A stretch of DNA of 12,800 nucleotides from contig DXYS01000023.1 of assembly GCA_019415705.1 (NCBI GenBank), positions 1 to 12,800 of the forward strand. Direction: 5' to 3'. A model generated the notes under the pieces. That model did not search any database. It was not told the DNA's origin and saw only the letters and a program-made list of their open reading frames with translations. The translations under genes and the position numbers were made by a program. Origin of the DNA: Bacteroidales bacterium. Its GTDB lineage: Bacteria > Bacteroidota > Bacteroidia > Bacteroidales > Muribaculaceae. Each line of letters begins with the position of its first letter. Positions within the stretch are counted from its first letter, which is position 1. Positions 1-6,320 of the stretch are shown here, piece by piece.

Positions 1-485
1 CCGGCGACATGAAGGACAAAATCGCCCCGTATCTGCAGCCGCTCTATGACGCGCTCGAAGACATGATACCCGCCGTCAAGCTGCGCGAATACATGGAGAC
101 AAAGGTCATACAGATAGCTCCACTCGCCTTCATGCGCGGCCGCACGCTCAACGACGCCGTCATCGTGCTCGACGAAGCGCAGAACACCACGCCCCATCAG
201 ATAAAAATGTTCCTGACACGTCTCGGCATGAACGCCAAGATGATAATCACGGGCGACGTCACCCAGATAGACCTGCCGCGCACCACATCGTCGGGTCTCG
301 TGCAGGCTCTGCGCATCCTCAAGGATGTCAAGGGCATAGGCCGTGTGGAGTTCGGCAAGAAAGACATCATCCGTCATCAGCTCGTGCAACGCATCGTCGA
401 GGCCTATGAGCGCTTTGATGAGGAGCAGAAAGCCGCCCGTCAGGACGACTCCAAACAGCCTGCGGCAGACGAGACGCAAAAATAA
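1..485 (+). CDS. phoH: PhoH-family ATPase, C-terminal part (5' end outside window)
   Basis: This is the C-terminal half of a PhoH-like P-loop ATPase, a cytoplasmic NTPase family of poorly defined role, often linked to phosphate stress or RNA metabolism. The reading frame is open to the window edge: Gly-Asp codons precede the first Met, and the family typically has an internal GDMK-type stretch here, so that Met is very probably not the start. Counting from it, Walker B is VIVLDEAQN (residues 51-59), followed by the family motif TGDVTQIDLP (81-90). The Walker A region lies upstream, outside the window. The tail is charged and Gln/Lys-rich, as is usual for the family. No hairpin terminator follows; the next feature is the trp leader promoter, which overlaps the sequence just after the stop. 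Family assignment is firm; the biological role is not. Confidence 0.93.
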   Translation, partial: GDMKDKIAPYLQPLYDALEDMIPAVKLREYMETKVIQIAPLAFMRGRTLNDAVIVLDEAQNTTPHQIKMFLTRLGMNAKMIITGDVTQIDLPRTTSSGLVQALRILKDVKGIGRVEFGKKDIIRHQLVQRIVEAYERFDEEQKAARQDDSKQPAADETQK

Positions 486-486
486 A

Positions 487-518
487 TTTGCACGGTAAGA
501 AAACTTTTAATAACTTGC
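487..518 (+). promoter_or_regulatory. Putative Bacteroidota-type promoter of the trp leader
   Basis: TTTG at 487-490, a 20-base spacer, then TAACTTGC at 511-518. The known Bacteroidota sigma-A (SigABfr) consensus is TTTG, 19-21 bases, TAnnTTTG; here the -7 box deviates slightly in its TTTG part. Transcription would start around 523-526, about 12 bases before the leader peptide ATG, which suits the attenuator that follows. It begins directly after the phoH stop codon. The start site has not been shown experimentally. Confidence 0.6.
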
Positions 519-536
519 GACAGTTTTAAGATTAAT

Positions 537-611
537 ATGACATTTCAACCTACATACGGCAATTGGTGGTGGCGTCAACGAATATTCCGATGGCGCGGCT
601 CTGCTGTATGA
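537..611 (+). CDS. trpL: trp operon-type leader peptide (24 aa, Trp-rich)
   Basis: A small ORF runs from ATG at 537 to TGA at 609-611, encoding 24 residues. Codons 10, 11 and 12 are three consecutive Trp codons (564-572), and codon 19 is another Trp (591-593): four of 24 residues, with the triplet spelled NWWWRQRIF. This is the hallmark of a leader peptide whose translation measures charged tRNA-Trp. It starts 11-14 bases after the likely transcription start and is followed by a terminator hairpin just before trpB. The end of the ORF overlaps one arm of a predicted antiterminator (586-594). The peptide itself is unlikely to have a function; the act of translating it is the sensor. It is too short for ordinary gene calling. 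The symbol trpL is by analogy with the Escherichia coli leader, not by sequence homology. Confidence 0.85.
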   Translation: MTFQPTYGNWWWRQRIFRWRGSAV

Positions 612-674
612 TTACTGCATGACCTCATAAGAAAACTACAAAAACGACAAATACAGGGACAATAAGCCATCGGA
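586..674 (+). promoter_or_regulatory. Predicted antiterminator structure of the trp attenuator
   Basis: TCCGATGGC at 586-594 is exactly complementary to GCCATCGGA at 666-674 (9 bp). Nested inside, CTGTAT at 604-609 is complementary to ATACAG at 651-656 (6 bp). The 3' strand of the outer helix (666-674) is the same segment that forms the 5' arm of the terminator (665-672), so the two structures exclude each other. This is the expected geometry of a ribosome-controlled attenuator. Pairing was found by eye; no free energies were calculated. Confidence 0.7.
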
Positions 675-706
675 CCGAATCTCGGTTGCGATGGCTTTCT
701 TTTTTT
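665..706 (+). terminator. Intrinsic terminator (attenuator) upstream of trpB
   Basis: AGCCATCG (665-672) pairs perfectly with CGATGGCT (689-696). Above it, after a small G/TG internal loop, ACCGA (674-678) pairs with TCGGT (682-686) around a 3-base loop. The T tract TTTCTTTTTTT (696-706) follows at once. The hairpin lies inside the transcribed leader, about 34 bases before the trpB start, so it is an attenuator and not an end-of-operon terminator. Confidence 0.88.
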
Positions 707-739
707 ACAGAGCACAAACAATATAAAAACAATACAATC

Positions 740-1990
740 ATGACAACTTCAACCACAAACGCTCAGATTCATCACGACACATCACGCCACGGCGAACTGC
801 CCGTCGACGACAACGGTTTCTACGGACGCTTCGGCGGCTGCTATGTACCCGACGAACTAAAGAAAAACCTCAACGAACTCGCCGAAGCCTACTATGACGC
901 TATCGCCGACCCCAAGTTCATGGCCGAGTACCGTGACCTGCTGCGCAACTATGTGGGCCGACCCTCACCCCTCTATCACGCACGCCGTCTCAGCGAGAAA
1001 TACGGCACCAACATATACCTCAAACGCGAGGATCTCAACCACACCGGCGCTCACAAAATCAACAACGCCATCGGTCTGGCCATGCTCGCGCGCCGCATGG
1101 GCAAACGACGCGTCATAGCCGAGACCGGCGCCGGCCAGCACGGCGTGGCCACAGCCACGGTCTGCGCCCTGCTCGGCCTCGACTGCACCATCTACATGGG
1201 TGCCATTGACGTCGAACGCCAGCGCCCCAATGTCGAGCGCATGCGCATGCTCGGCGCAGAGATTGTCCCCGTCAAACAGGGCGGAGCTACACTGCAGAAC
1301 GCCGTCGACGCCGCCCTTGACGAATGGGTAAGGCGCCGTGACGACACATTCTATCTAATCGGCTCGGCTGTCGGCCCTCATCCATTCCCCGAGATGGTGT
1401 CGTTCTTCCAGTCTGTCATCAGCGAGGAAATACGCCGTCAGGTCGCCGAGGTCAGCGGCAAGGAGCTGCCAGACTACGTCATCGCCTGTGTCGGTGGCGG
1501 CTCAAACGCCTCAGGAGCGTTCTACCACTTCCTTAACGAGCCATCGGTCAAACTTGTCGCTGTTGAGGCCGCCGGCCACGGCATCGAGACCGGCGAACAC
1601 GCCGCCACTATGACAGTCGGCAAAGACGCCGTGCTCCACGGCTCACACACATTGGTTATTACCGACGCCGACGGCAACGTCGTGCCGCCCTACTCCATCT
1701 CGGCCGGCCTCGACTATCCCGGCGTCGGCCCGCTCTTAGCCTGCCTCGCCGACAACGGTCGTGTCAAAGTGTTTGCCGCCACTGACGACGAAGCCTTGGA
1801 CGCCGCTTTCGAGCTGACACGCTCCGAGGGCATCATCCCGGCCATCGAGAGCTCACACGCCCTCGCCGCCCTGCCCAAAATCAAATTCCGCCCCGACGAT
1901 GTCGTCGTCATCAATGTCTCGGGTCGCGGCGACAAAGACATGCAGGCTTATATGGCCGCTCGCGACGAGCGCCTCACCTCAAAACGATAA
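740..1990 (+). CDS. trpB: Tryptophan synthase beta chain
   Basis: PLP enzyme that condenses indole with L-serine to give L-tryptophan, the last step of the pathway, normally as an alpha2-beta2 complex with TrpA. The start is the ATG at 740, giving 416 residues; a TTG at 686 in the same frame lies inside the attenuator hairpin and would destroy it as an untranslated element. Visible landmarks are the N-terminal YGRFGGCYVPDEL, the PLP-binding lysine in NHTGAHKINNAIG (K106), the catalytic glutamate in AETGAGQHG (E128), the phosphate-binding GGGSNA (252-257) and VSGRGDKD (S394 onward). The HTGAHK form marks the canonical TrpB1 class, not TrpB2. No trpA or other trp gene is in the window: the gene stands alone between phoH and purC, with its own promoter and attenuator upstream and a hairpin after it. 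Regulation by tryptophan-dependent attenuation is strongly suggested by the leader. Confidence 0.97.
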   Translation: MTTSTTNAQIHHDTSRHGELPVDDNGFYGRFGGCYVPDELKKNLNELAEAYYDAIADPKFMAEYRDLLRNYVGRPSPLYHARRLSEKYGTNIYLKREDLNHTGAHKINNAIGLAMLARRMGKRRVIAETGAGQHGVATATVCALLGLDCTIYMGAIDVERQRPNVERMRMLGAEIVPVKQGGATLQNAVDAALDEWVRRRDDTFYLIGSAVGPHPFPEMVSFFQSVISEEIRRQVAEVSGKELPDYVIACVGGGSNASGAFYHFLNEPSVKLVAVEAAGHGIETGEHAATMTVGKDAVLHGSHTLVITDADGNVVPPYSISAGLDYPGVGPLLACLADNGRVKVFAATDDEALDAAFELTRSEGIIPAIESSHALAALPKIKFRPDDVVVINVSGRGDKDMQAYMAARDERLTSKR

Positions 1991-2015
1991 TACCTTACAC
2001 ATAAATTATATATAC

Positions 2016-2049
2016 GTCGCCCCGACGGCTTAGTTGCTGACGGGGCGAC
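2016..2049 (+). terminator. Hairpin after trpB, probable terminator
   Basis: GTCGCCCCG (2016-2024) pairs perfectly with CGGGGCGAC (2041-2049), a 9-bp GC-rich stem with a 16-base loop, 25 bases after the trpB stop. The following sequence (ACTGTGTATTGCG) is not a real T tract, so intrinsic termination may be inefficient or helped by Rho. With the purC promoter just downstream it marks the end of the trpB unit. Confidence 0.6.
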
Positions 2050-2057
2050 ACTGTGTA

Positions 2058-2088
2058 TTGCGTTTATGGAAAATAATCCGTATTTTTG
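2058..2088 (+). promoter_or_regulatory. Putative Bacteroidota-type promoter of purC
   Basis: TTG at 2058-2060, a 20-base spacer, and TATTTTTG at 2081-2088, an exact match to the TAnnTTTG -7 consensus. It lies 24 bases before the purC ATG, giving a short A/T-rich leader with no Shine-Dalgarno sequence. Confidence 0.72.
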
Positions 2089-2112
2089 CGCTAAAATTTA
2101 ATCATTCACATT

Positions 2113-3066
2113 ATGGCAACGACATTGGTTAAAACCGACTTCAATTTCCCCGGCCAGACGGCCGTCTATCACGGTAAAGTACGCGATGTTTACACAATCG
2201 ACGACAACATCATGGTGATGGTCGCCACAGACCGCATATCGGCCTTTGACGTCATTCTGCCCGAAGGCATACCCTACAAAGGCCAGATGCTCAATCAGAT
2301 TGCAGCATACTTCTTAGACGCCACAGCCGATGTCGTTCCCAACTGGAAACTCGCTGTTCCCGACCCGATGGTTACGGTCGGATACAAGTGCGAGGGATTT
2401 AAGGTCGAGATGATTATCCGCGGCTACCTCACAGGCAGCGCATGGCGCGAATATGCAGCCGGCGCACGCGAAATCTGCGGCGTCAAGCTCCCCGACGGCA
2501 TGCGCGAGAACGAGCGTTTCCCCGAGCCCATCATCACCCCGACCACAAAAGCCGACGCCGGCCACGACGAGAATATCTCCCGTGAGGAAATCATAGCACG
2601 CGGCATCGTCAGCGAAGCCGACTACGAGCAGATGGAGAAATACACCCGCGAGCTCTTTAAAATCGGCACACGCATGGCAGCCGACAAGGGCCTGATACTC
2701 GTCGACACCAAATATGAGTTCGGCAAACTCGCCGACAAAGTTATACTGATTGACGAAATCCACACCCCCGATTCGTCGCGCTACTTCTACGCCGAGGGCT
2801 ACGAAGAGCGTTTCCGCCTCGGTCAGCCTCAGCGTCAGCTCTCAAAAGAGTTTGTCCGCCAATGGCTTATGGACAACGGATTTATGGGCAAAGAGGGTCA
2901 GAAAGTGCCTGAAATGACGCCTGAGGTCTGCCAAAGCATCTCAGAGCGTTATATCGAGCTGTACGAGCATGTCACCGGCCGCAAATTTGTCAAGGCTCCG
3001 GAGAACGACCTCACCGACCGCATCGCCAAAAACGTGCTCGACTGCCTCACCGACCTCAAACGATAA
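2113..3066 (+). CDS. purC: Phosphoribosylaminoimidazole-succinocarboxamide synthase (SAICAR synthetase)
   Basis: Purine biosynthesis enzyme that joins CAIR and aspartate, using ATP, to give SAICAR in the cytoplasm. At 317 residues it is the longer form of the family that is common in Bacteroidota. Motifs in order: GKVRDVYTID (21-30), the ATP/substrate segment ATDRISAFDVILPEGIPYKG (38-57), GYLTGSAWREY, the substrate-binding TPTTKADAGHDENIS, and the signature YEFGKLADKVILIDEIHTPDSSRY region in the C-terminal half. The ATG is preceded by an A/T-rich leader and a good promoter. The next gene, menG, begins 15 bases after the stop and in the same reading frame, so the two are very likely co-transcribed. 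No purine riboswitch is visible in the short upstream region. Confidence 0.97.
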   Translation: MATTLVKTDFNFPGQTAVYHGKVRDVYTIDDNIMVMVATDRISAFDVILPEGIPYKGQMLNQIAAYFLDATADVVPNWKLAVPDPMVTVGYKCEGFKVEMIIRGYLTGSAWREYAAGAREICGVKLPDGMRENERFPEPIITPTTKADAGHDENISREEIIARGIVSEADYEQMEKYTRELFKIGTRMAADKGLILVDTKYEFGKLADKVILIDEIHTPDSSRYFYAEGYEERFRLGQPQRQLSKEFVRQWLMDNGFMGKEGQKVPEMTPEVCQSISERYIELYEHVTGRKFVKAPENDLTDRIAKNVLDCLTDLKR

Positions 3067-3081
3067 ACACTGACTGCCACC

Positions 3082-3822
3082 GTGGAAGTCAGGGCCGAAA
3101 ATATAAAACCATATGACAACCGGCGCGGCAAGACCGAGCAGGTCCGTCAGATGTTTGACTCAATAGCTCCGGCCTATGACTTTATGAACCGCATGATGAC
3201 CTTCGGCGTCGACCGTCTGTGGCGTCGCAGGGCCGTCAGGACAGTTGCGGCGGCAGGTGCCAAAAATATTGTCGACATTGCGACCGGCACAGGCGATCTT
3301 GCCATAGCCATGGCCCGTGCCATCCCCGGCTCTAAGATTACCGGACTCGACCTGTCTGAAGGCATGATTGAACTCGGACGCGGCAAAGTCACCGAAGCCG
3401 GGCTCGATGACCGCGTAACACTCACAAGGGCCAATTGTCTCGACATGCCGCTGCCTGATGCCTCGGCCGATGCCGTCACGGTTGCCTACGGAGTGCGTAA
3501 CTTCGAGCATCTCGACCGCGGCTATGCCGAGATGTACCGAGTGCTTCGCCCCGGCGGCACACTTTGCGTCGTCGAGTTGTCGACTCCCGTCAATCCGATT
3601 GTAAAACCGTTCTATAAACTGTATACACGATTTATAATCCCGGCCATAGGCCGTCTCGTCTCTAAAGACGTCAGAGCTTACAGCTATCTGCCCGAGAGCA
3701 TCGCTGCCGTACCTCAGGGCGACGAAATGCTGTCTCTGATAGCCGAAGCCGGTTTTACAGACTGCCGCTTCAGGCGTCTGACCTTCGGAGTCTGCACAAT
3801 CTATACGGCGCGCCGTTGCTGA
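3082..3822 (+). CDS. menG: Demethylmenaquinone methyltransferase (UbiE/MenG family)
   Basis: SAM-dependent C-methyltransferase that makes menaquinone from demethylmenaquinone, the last step of the respiratory quinone pathway; ubiquinone is not expected in this phylum, so menG is the better name than ubiE. It is 246 residues and starts at GTG 3082; the upstream frame is closed by the purC stop, and the N-terminal segment (IKPYDNRRGKTEQVRQMFD) resembles relatives from the second strand onward, so the start is plausible, although a CTG at 3070 cannot be excluded. Motif I is VDIATGTGD (64-72), the acidic end of strand 2 is D90, and the family signature AYGVRNFEHLDRGYAEMYRVLRPGG spans 135-159. It sits 15 bases after purC. 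In Bacteroides, as I recall, aroE follows; here an exported barrel protein follows instead. Confidence 0.94.
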   Translation: MEVRAENIKPYDNRRGKTEQVRQMFDSIAPAYDFMNRMMTFGVDRLWRRRAVRTVAAAGAKNIVDIATGTGDLAIAMARAIPGSKITGLDLSEGMIELGRGKVTEAGLDDRVTLTRANCLDMPLPDASADAVTVAYGVRNFEHLDRGYAEMYRVLRPGGTLCVVELSTPVNPIVKPFYKLYTRFIIPAIGRLVSKDVRAYSYLPESIAAVPQGDEMLSLIAEAGFTDCRFRRLTFGVCTIYTARRC

Positions 3823-3886
3823 CCGCCGCCCGGCAGAGGCCCAAACCGACATTCATCACACACCACCACATACGACATCCAACACA

Positions 3887-5251
3887 ATGAGCATCAGATT
3901 AATCACTTTGCTATCAATAATAACGGGCGCGTTAATTAACGTCACAAGTTCAGAGGCTCAGGCCCGTTTCCGCTCATCTGCGTCGAAACCCGACCCGACA
4001 TATATCGAATTTGCGGCTACCCCCGACACGGTTGTACCGGACTCGTCATACAAGAATCTGCCGGCTTATCAGGTCGGTCTGGCGCTCGACACGCTCGTTC
4101 CGTTGCCCAAATTACCTTCATACTTTTTCAGACCGGCAGTTTACGACCATTTCGAGTTCCGCGACTCGGTCAAAATGATGGAGCCGCTTTTCAGCGGACG
4201 TCCCGAGTTGCGCTGGCTCGAGGAGATCGAGGTCGTCGAACGCAATATGCGCAATATGCGTAACAACTTCTTCTTCGCACATCCGTCAGACGTGCTTTAC
4301 AATATAAACATGCTCCCCGAGGCTCCGAAAGTCTACCATGCCGTCATCAACCCCGAGGACCACACTGTCGATATACTCGAGCTTCCGGCAGCTCCCGAAG
4401 GTGAGACAACGCTCGTGGCCGATAAAATCAAGCGTCGTCACTGGATGCGCACATTCAAAGCCGACCTGCGTTTCTCACAGGCATATGTTTCACCAAACTG
4501 GTATCAGGGCGGCAACAACAACCTCAACGTAATAGCTCAGCTCTATTATAATGTCAAGCTCAATCAGGAGTACCATAAAAACCTGCTGTTCGAGACCACA
4601 TTTCAGTACAAACTCGGCCTCAACAGCGCTCCCGACGACAGTCTGCGCAACTACAGCATCTCAGAAGACCTCTTCCAGATAAACACCACATTCGGTGTCA
4701 AGGCGGCCAAACGCTGGTATTACTCATTCACCGGCCAGTTCAAGACCCAGATGCTTAACTCCTACAAAAAGAACACCCGCGACCTGCGCTCGGCCTTCCT
4801 GTCACCCGGCGAGCTCACAGCCGGTGTCGGTATGACCTATAACTATCAGAACAAGCCGAAGACATTCAATATCGACGTATCGCTCGCGCCGTTATCTTAT
4901 AACCTCAAGATTTGCACCAACGAAAATCTTGACGAGACGGCTTACGGCATCGAGCGCGACCACAAGACGCTGAGCAAGTTCGGTTCGTCGGCAGAAGTAA
5001 AAATGAAATGGCGCATGACGCGAAACATCGTATTAGACTCGCGTCTGTTCGCCTTCACCGATTACGAGGTCATGCAGGCCGACTGGGAAAACACGCTGAC
5101 ATTTGAAATCAACCGTTTCCTGACTACTCAGATTTATGCCCACGCCCGCTATGACACCCACGGCATCCCGGCCGAAGGCACAAAATGGCGCAAGCTGCAG
5201 CTTAAAGAGATACTCTCAATAGGATTTGCCTATAAATTCAGTTCGATATAA
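3887..5251 (+). CDS. Outer-membrane beta-barrel protein, DUF3078-like
   Basis: Function unknown. The 454-residue product begins with a Sec signal peptide (basic MSIR, hydrophobic stretch, likely cleavage after SEAQA near residue 26). Residues 30-180 are a Pro-rich and acidic periplasmic segment with no recognised domain. From about 185 to the end the sequence alternates hydrophobic and polar residues in short antiparallel strands rich in Tyr, Phe and Asn, as in an outer-membrane barrel, and includes NWYQGGNNNLNV (204-215), which resembles the core of DUF3078 proteins of Bacteroidota. The C-terminus (LSIGFAYKFSSI) is a final strand. It lies 64 bases after menG with no evident promoter and 12 bases before the next gene, so it probably heads or continues an operon of exported proteins. 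Barrel topology is inferred from residue pattern; the family name is from memory. Confidence 0.78.
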   Translation: MSIRLITLLSIITGALINVTSSEAQARFRSSASKPDPTYIEFAATPDTVVPDSSYKNLPAYQVGLALDTLVPLPKLPSYFFRPAVYDHFEFRDSVKMMEPLFSGRPELRWLEEIEVVERNMRNMRNNFFFAHPSDVLYNINMLPEAPKVYHAVINPEDHTVDILELPAAPEGETTLVADKIKRRHWMRTFKADLRFSQAYVSPNWYQGGNNNLNVIAQLYYNVKLNQEYHKNLLFETTFQYKLGLNSAPDDSLRNYSISEDLFQINTTFGVKAAKRWYYSFTGQFKTQMLNSYKKNTRDLRSAFLSPGELTAGVGMTYNYQNKPKTFNIDVSLAPLSYNLKICTNENLDETAYGIERDHKTLSKFGSSAEVKMKWRMTRNIVLDSRLFAFTDYEVMQADWENTLTFEINRFLTTQIYAHARYDTHGIPAEGTKWRKLQLKEILSIGFAYKFSSI

Positions 5252-5263
5252 CACACGCGACAA

Positions 5264-5785
5264 ATGGTCAGACGCCTGATTGCTCTCCTTGTCTCGATCG
5301 CCTCTCTGACTGCGGGCGCTTACGACCGTCTGACAACTGTCGAAGACAGCATACGCTCGGCAGTAGACGAATCGCCCGACCCAATATGCGGCATCTGGCA
5401 GATAGGAGGCGATGCCGGCACACGATTTGCAATTGTCAGAGGCAAAAAAGACTTTGATATACTGATGCTCGACTCGCCCGACATGTCGGTCAAACCGGCT
5501 ACTATATGTGGCACACTGACCCCTACGGGACGCAAAGGACTATACGACGCCACTCTCTTCGACAAACTCGACCGCCGGGTTAAATCCAGCCGTTTCATAA
5601 TAGAGTTAGACAGCTACAGATCATTGGTTTTCAAACCTTACAAGCAAAAGACGACAGTTTCGTTCAACCGCCTGATTCCATACTTCTTCAGATTCACTAT
5701 CAGGCGTGAAGATACTCGCCCTGATAATGTGGACGCCGCACTGCGCATTTATCCGCCGACCGTCAAACTGCCCGTAACCCTTTGA
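5264..5785 (+). CDS. Small exported protein of unknown function
   Basis: I do not recognise a named family. The 173-residue product has a clear signal peptide (MVRRLIALLVSIASLTAGA, cleavage likely before YDR, near residue 19). The mature part reads as a small all-beta domain: PICGIWQIGGDAGTRFAIV, then strands around DFDILMLDSPDMSV, GTLTPTGRKGLYDATLFD and SLVFKPYKQKTTVSF, ending with the YFFRFTIRREDTRPDN segment. The pattern of a leading IWQ strand, a short ILLDSPD strand and a YDA turn suggests a lipocalin-like or other small beta fold, but this is only an impression. It begins 12 bases after the barrel gene and ends 4 bases before the next, so co-expression with both is very likely. Real coding status is supported by the signal peptide, tight spacing and matching codon use. 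Confidence 0.8.
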   Translation: MVRRLIALLVSIASLTAGAYDRLTTVEDSIRSAVDESPDPICGIWQIGGDAGTRFAIVRGKKDFDILMLDSPDMSVKPATICGTLTPTGRKGLYDATLFDKLDRRVKSSRFIIELDSYRSLVFKPYKQKTTVSFNRLIPYFFRFTIRREDTRPDNVDAALRIYPPTVKLPVTL

Positions 5786-5789
5786 CATA

Positions 5790-6263
5790 ATGAGATATCT
5801 GTCCGGCATACTTACAATCATCACCGTGCTGATGATTTCTGCGGCGCAAACCGATGCGCAACGCACCACGCGCCGTCTGCGTCATGCGTCATCCAATACA
5901 CCGTCCGCCGTAAGCCACAGAGACTCGACAGCCGTCAATCCCGAAGACAGCCTGTTTGCCGTAAGCGGTTACGAAAAGACTCTGCGCAGCCGCCGCGAGA
6001 CTTTTTTCATCACCAACCGCGGAGACTCTGCTGTAAAAGCTCTCGCAATGACCATCGACTATCTCGACATGCACGGCCACAAATTAGACCGGCGCGCCAT
6101 AACCGTCGACACAGACCTGCCGGCAGGCGAGACACGGCGTGTAGACATCGCCGCGTGGGACCGTCAGCAGGCTCTCTATTACTACCTCTCACCGGCACCT
6201 CGGCGCACAACCGTCGCCACGCCTTACAAAGTGCGCATCGCCGTGACCCACATCATACACTGA
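5790..6263 (+). CDS. Small exported protein of unknown function, possible FxLYD-like beta domain
   Basis: The 157-residue product carries a signal peptide (MRYLSGILTIITVLMISAAQTDA, cleavage likely before QRTT, near residue 23). Residues 24-55 are a polar, Arg/Ser-rich linker. Residues 56-157 look like a single Ig-like beta sandwich: GYEKTLRSRRETFFITNRGDSAVKALAM, TIDYLDMHGHKLDRR, then LPAGETRRVDIAAWDRQQALYYY. The sequence of a strand with FxxxN, a hydrophobic IDYLD strand, and an AGETR turn resembles the FxLYD/DUF3426 type of extracellular domain, but I cannot confirm it. The gene starts 4 bases after the previous stop, so it is the last member of a three-gene exported-protein cluster. A promoter for mtnN begins 6 bases after its stop, and no terminator hairpin is visible between them. 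Confidence 0.8.
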   Translation: MRYLSGILTIITVLMISAAQTDAQRTTRRLRHASSNTPSAVSHRDSTAVNPEDSLFAVSGYEKTLRSRRETFFITNRGDSAVKALAMTIDYLDMHGHKLDRRAITVDTDLPAGETRRVDIAAWDRQQALYYYLSPAPRRTTVATPYKVRIAVTHIIH

Positions 6264-6268
6264 CGTCT

Positions 6269-6299
6269 TTTGCCGACAGACTTATTTTTCGTAACTTTG
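6269..6299 (+). promoter_or_regulatory. Consensus Bacteroidota-type promoter of mtnN
   Basis: TTTG at 6269-6272, a 19-base spacer, and TAACTTTG at 6292-6299: an exact match to both boxes at consensus spacing, the best promoter in the window. It lies 21 bases before the mtnN ATG. It implies that mtnN and the following genes are transcribed independently of the exported-protein cluster. Confidence 0.8.
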
Positions 6300-6320
6300 C
6301 GTCACTAAAACGACAAGTAT

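Noticed and set aside
686..739. In-frame TTG at 686 that would extend trpB by 18 residues
   Set aside because: It lies inside the attenuator hairpin and its T tract; the extra residues have no resemblance to TrpB, while ATG 740 gives a normal N-terminus after an A-rich leader.
3160..3852. 230-codon open frame on the - strand opposite menG
   Set aside because: Antisense shadow of a high-GC gene; the + strand frame encodes a clear methyltransferase with all motifs, and the - strand product is His/Arg/Ala-rich without domain features.
6264..6320. Possible SAH or SAM riboswitch before mtnN
   Set aside because: With the promoter at 6269-6299 the leader is only about 15-20 bases, too short for any such structure.
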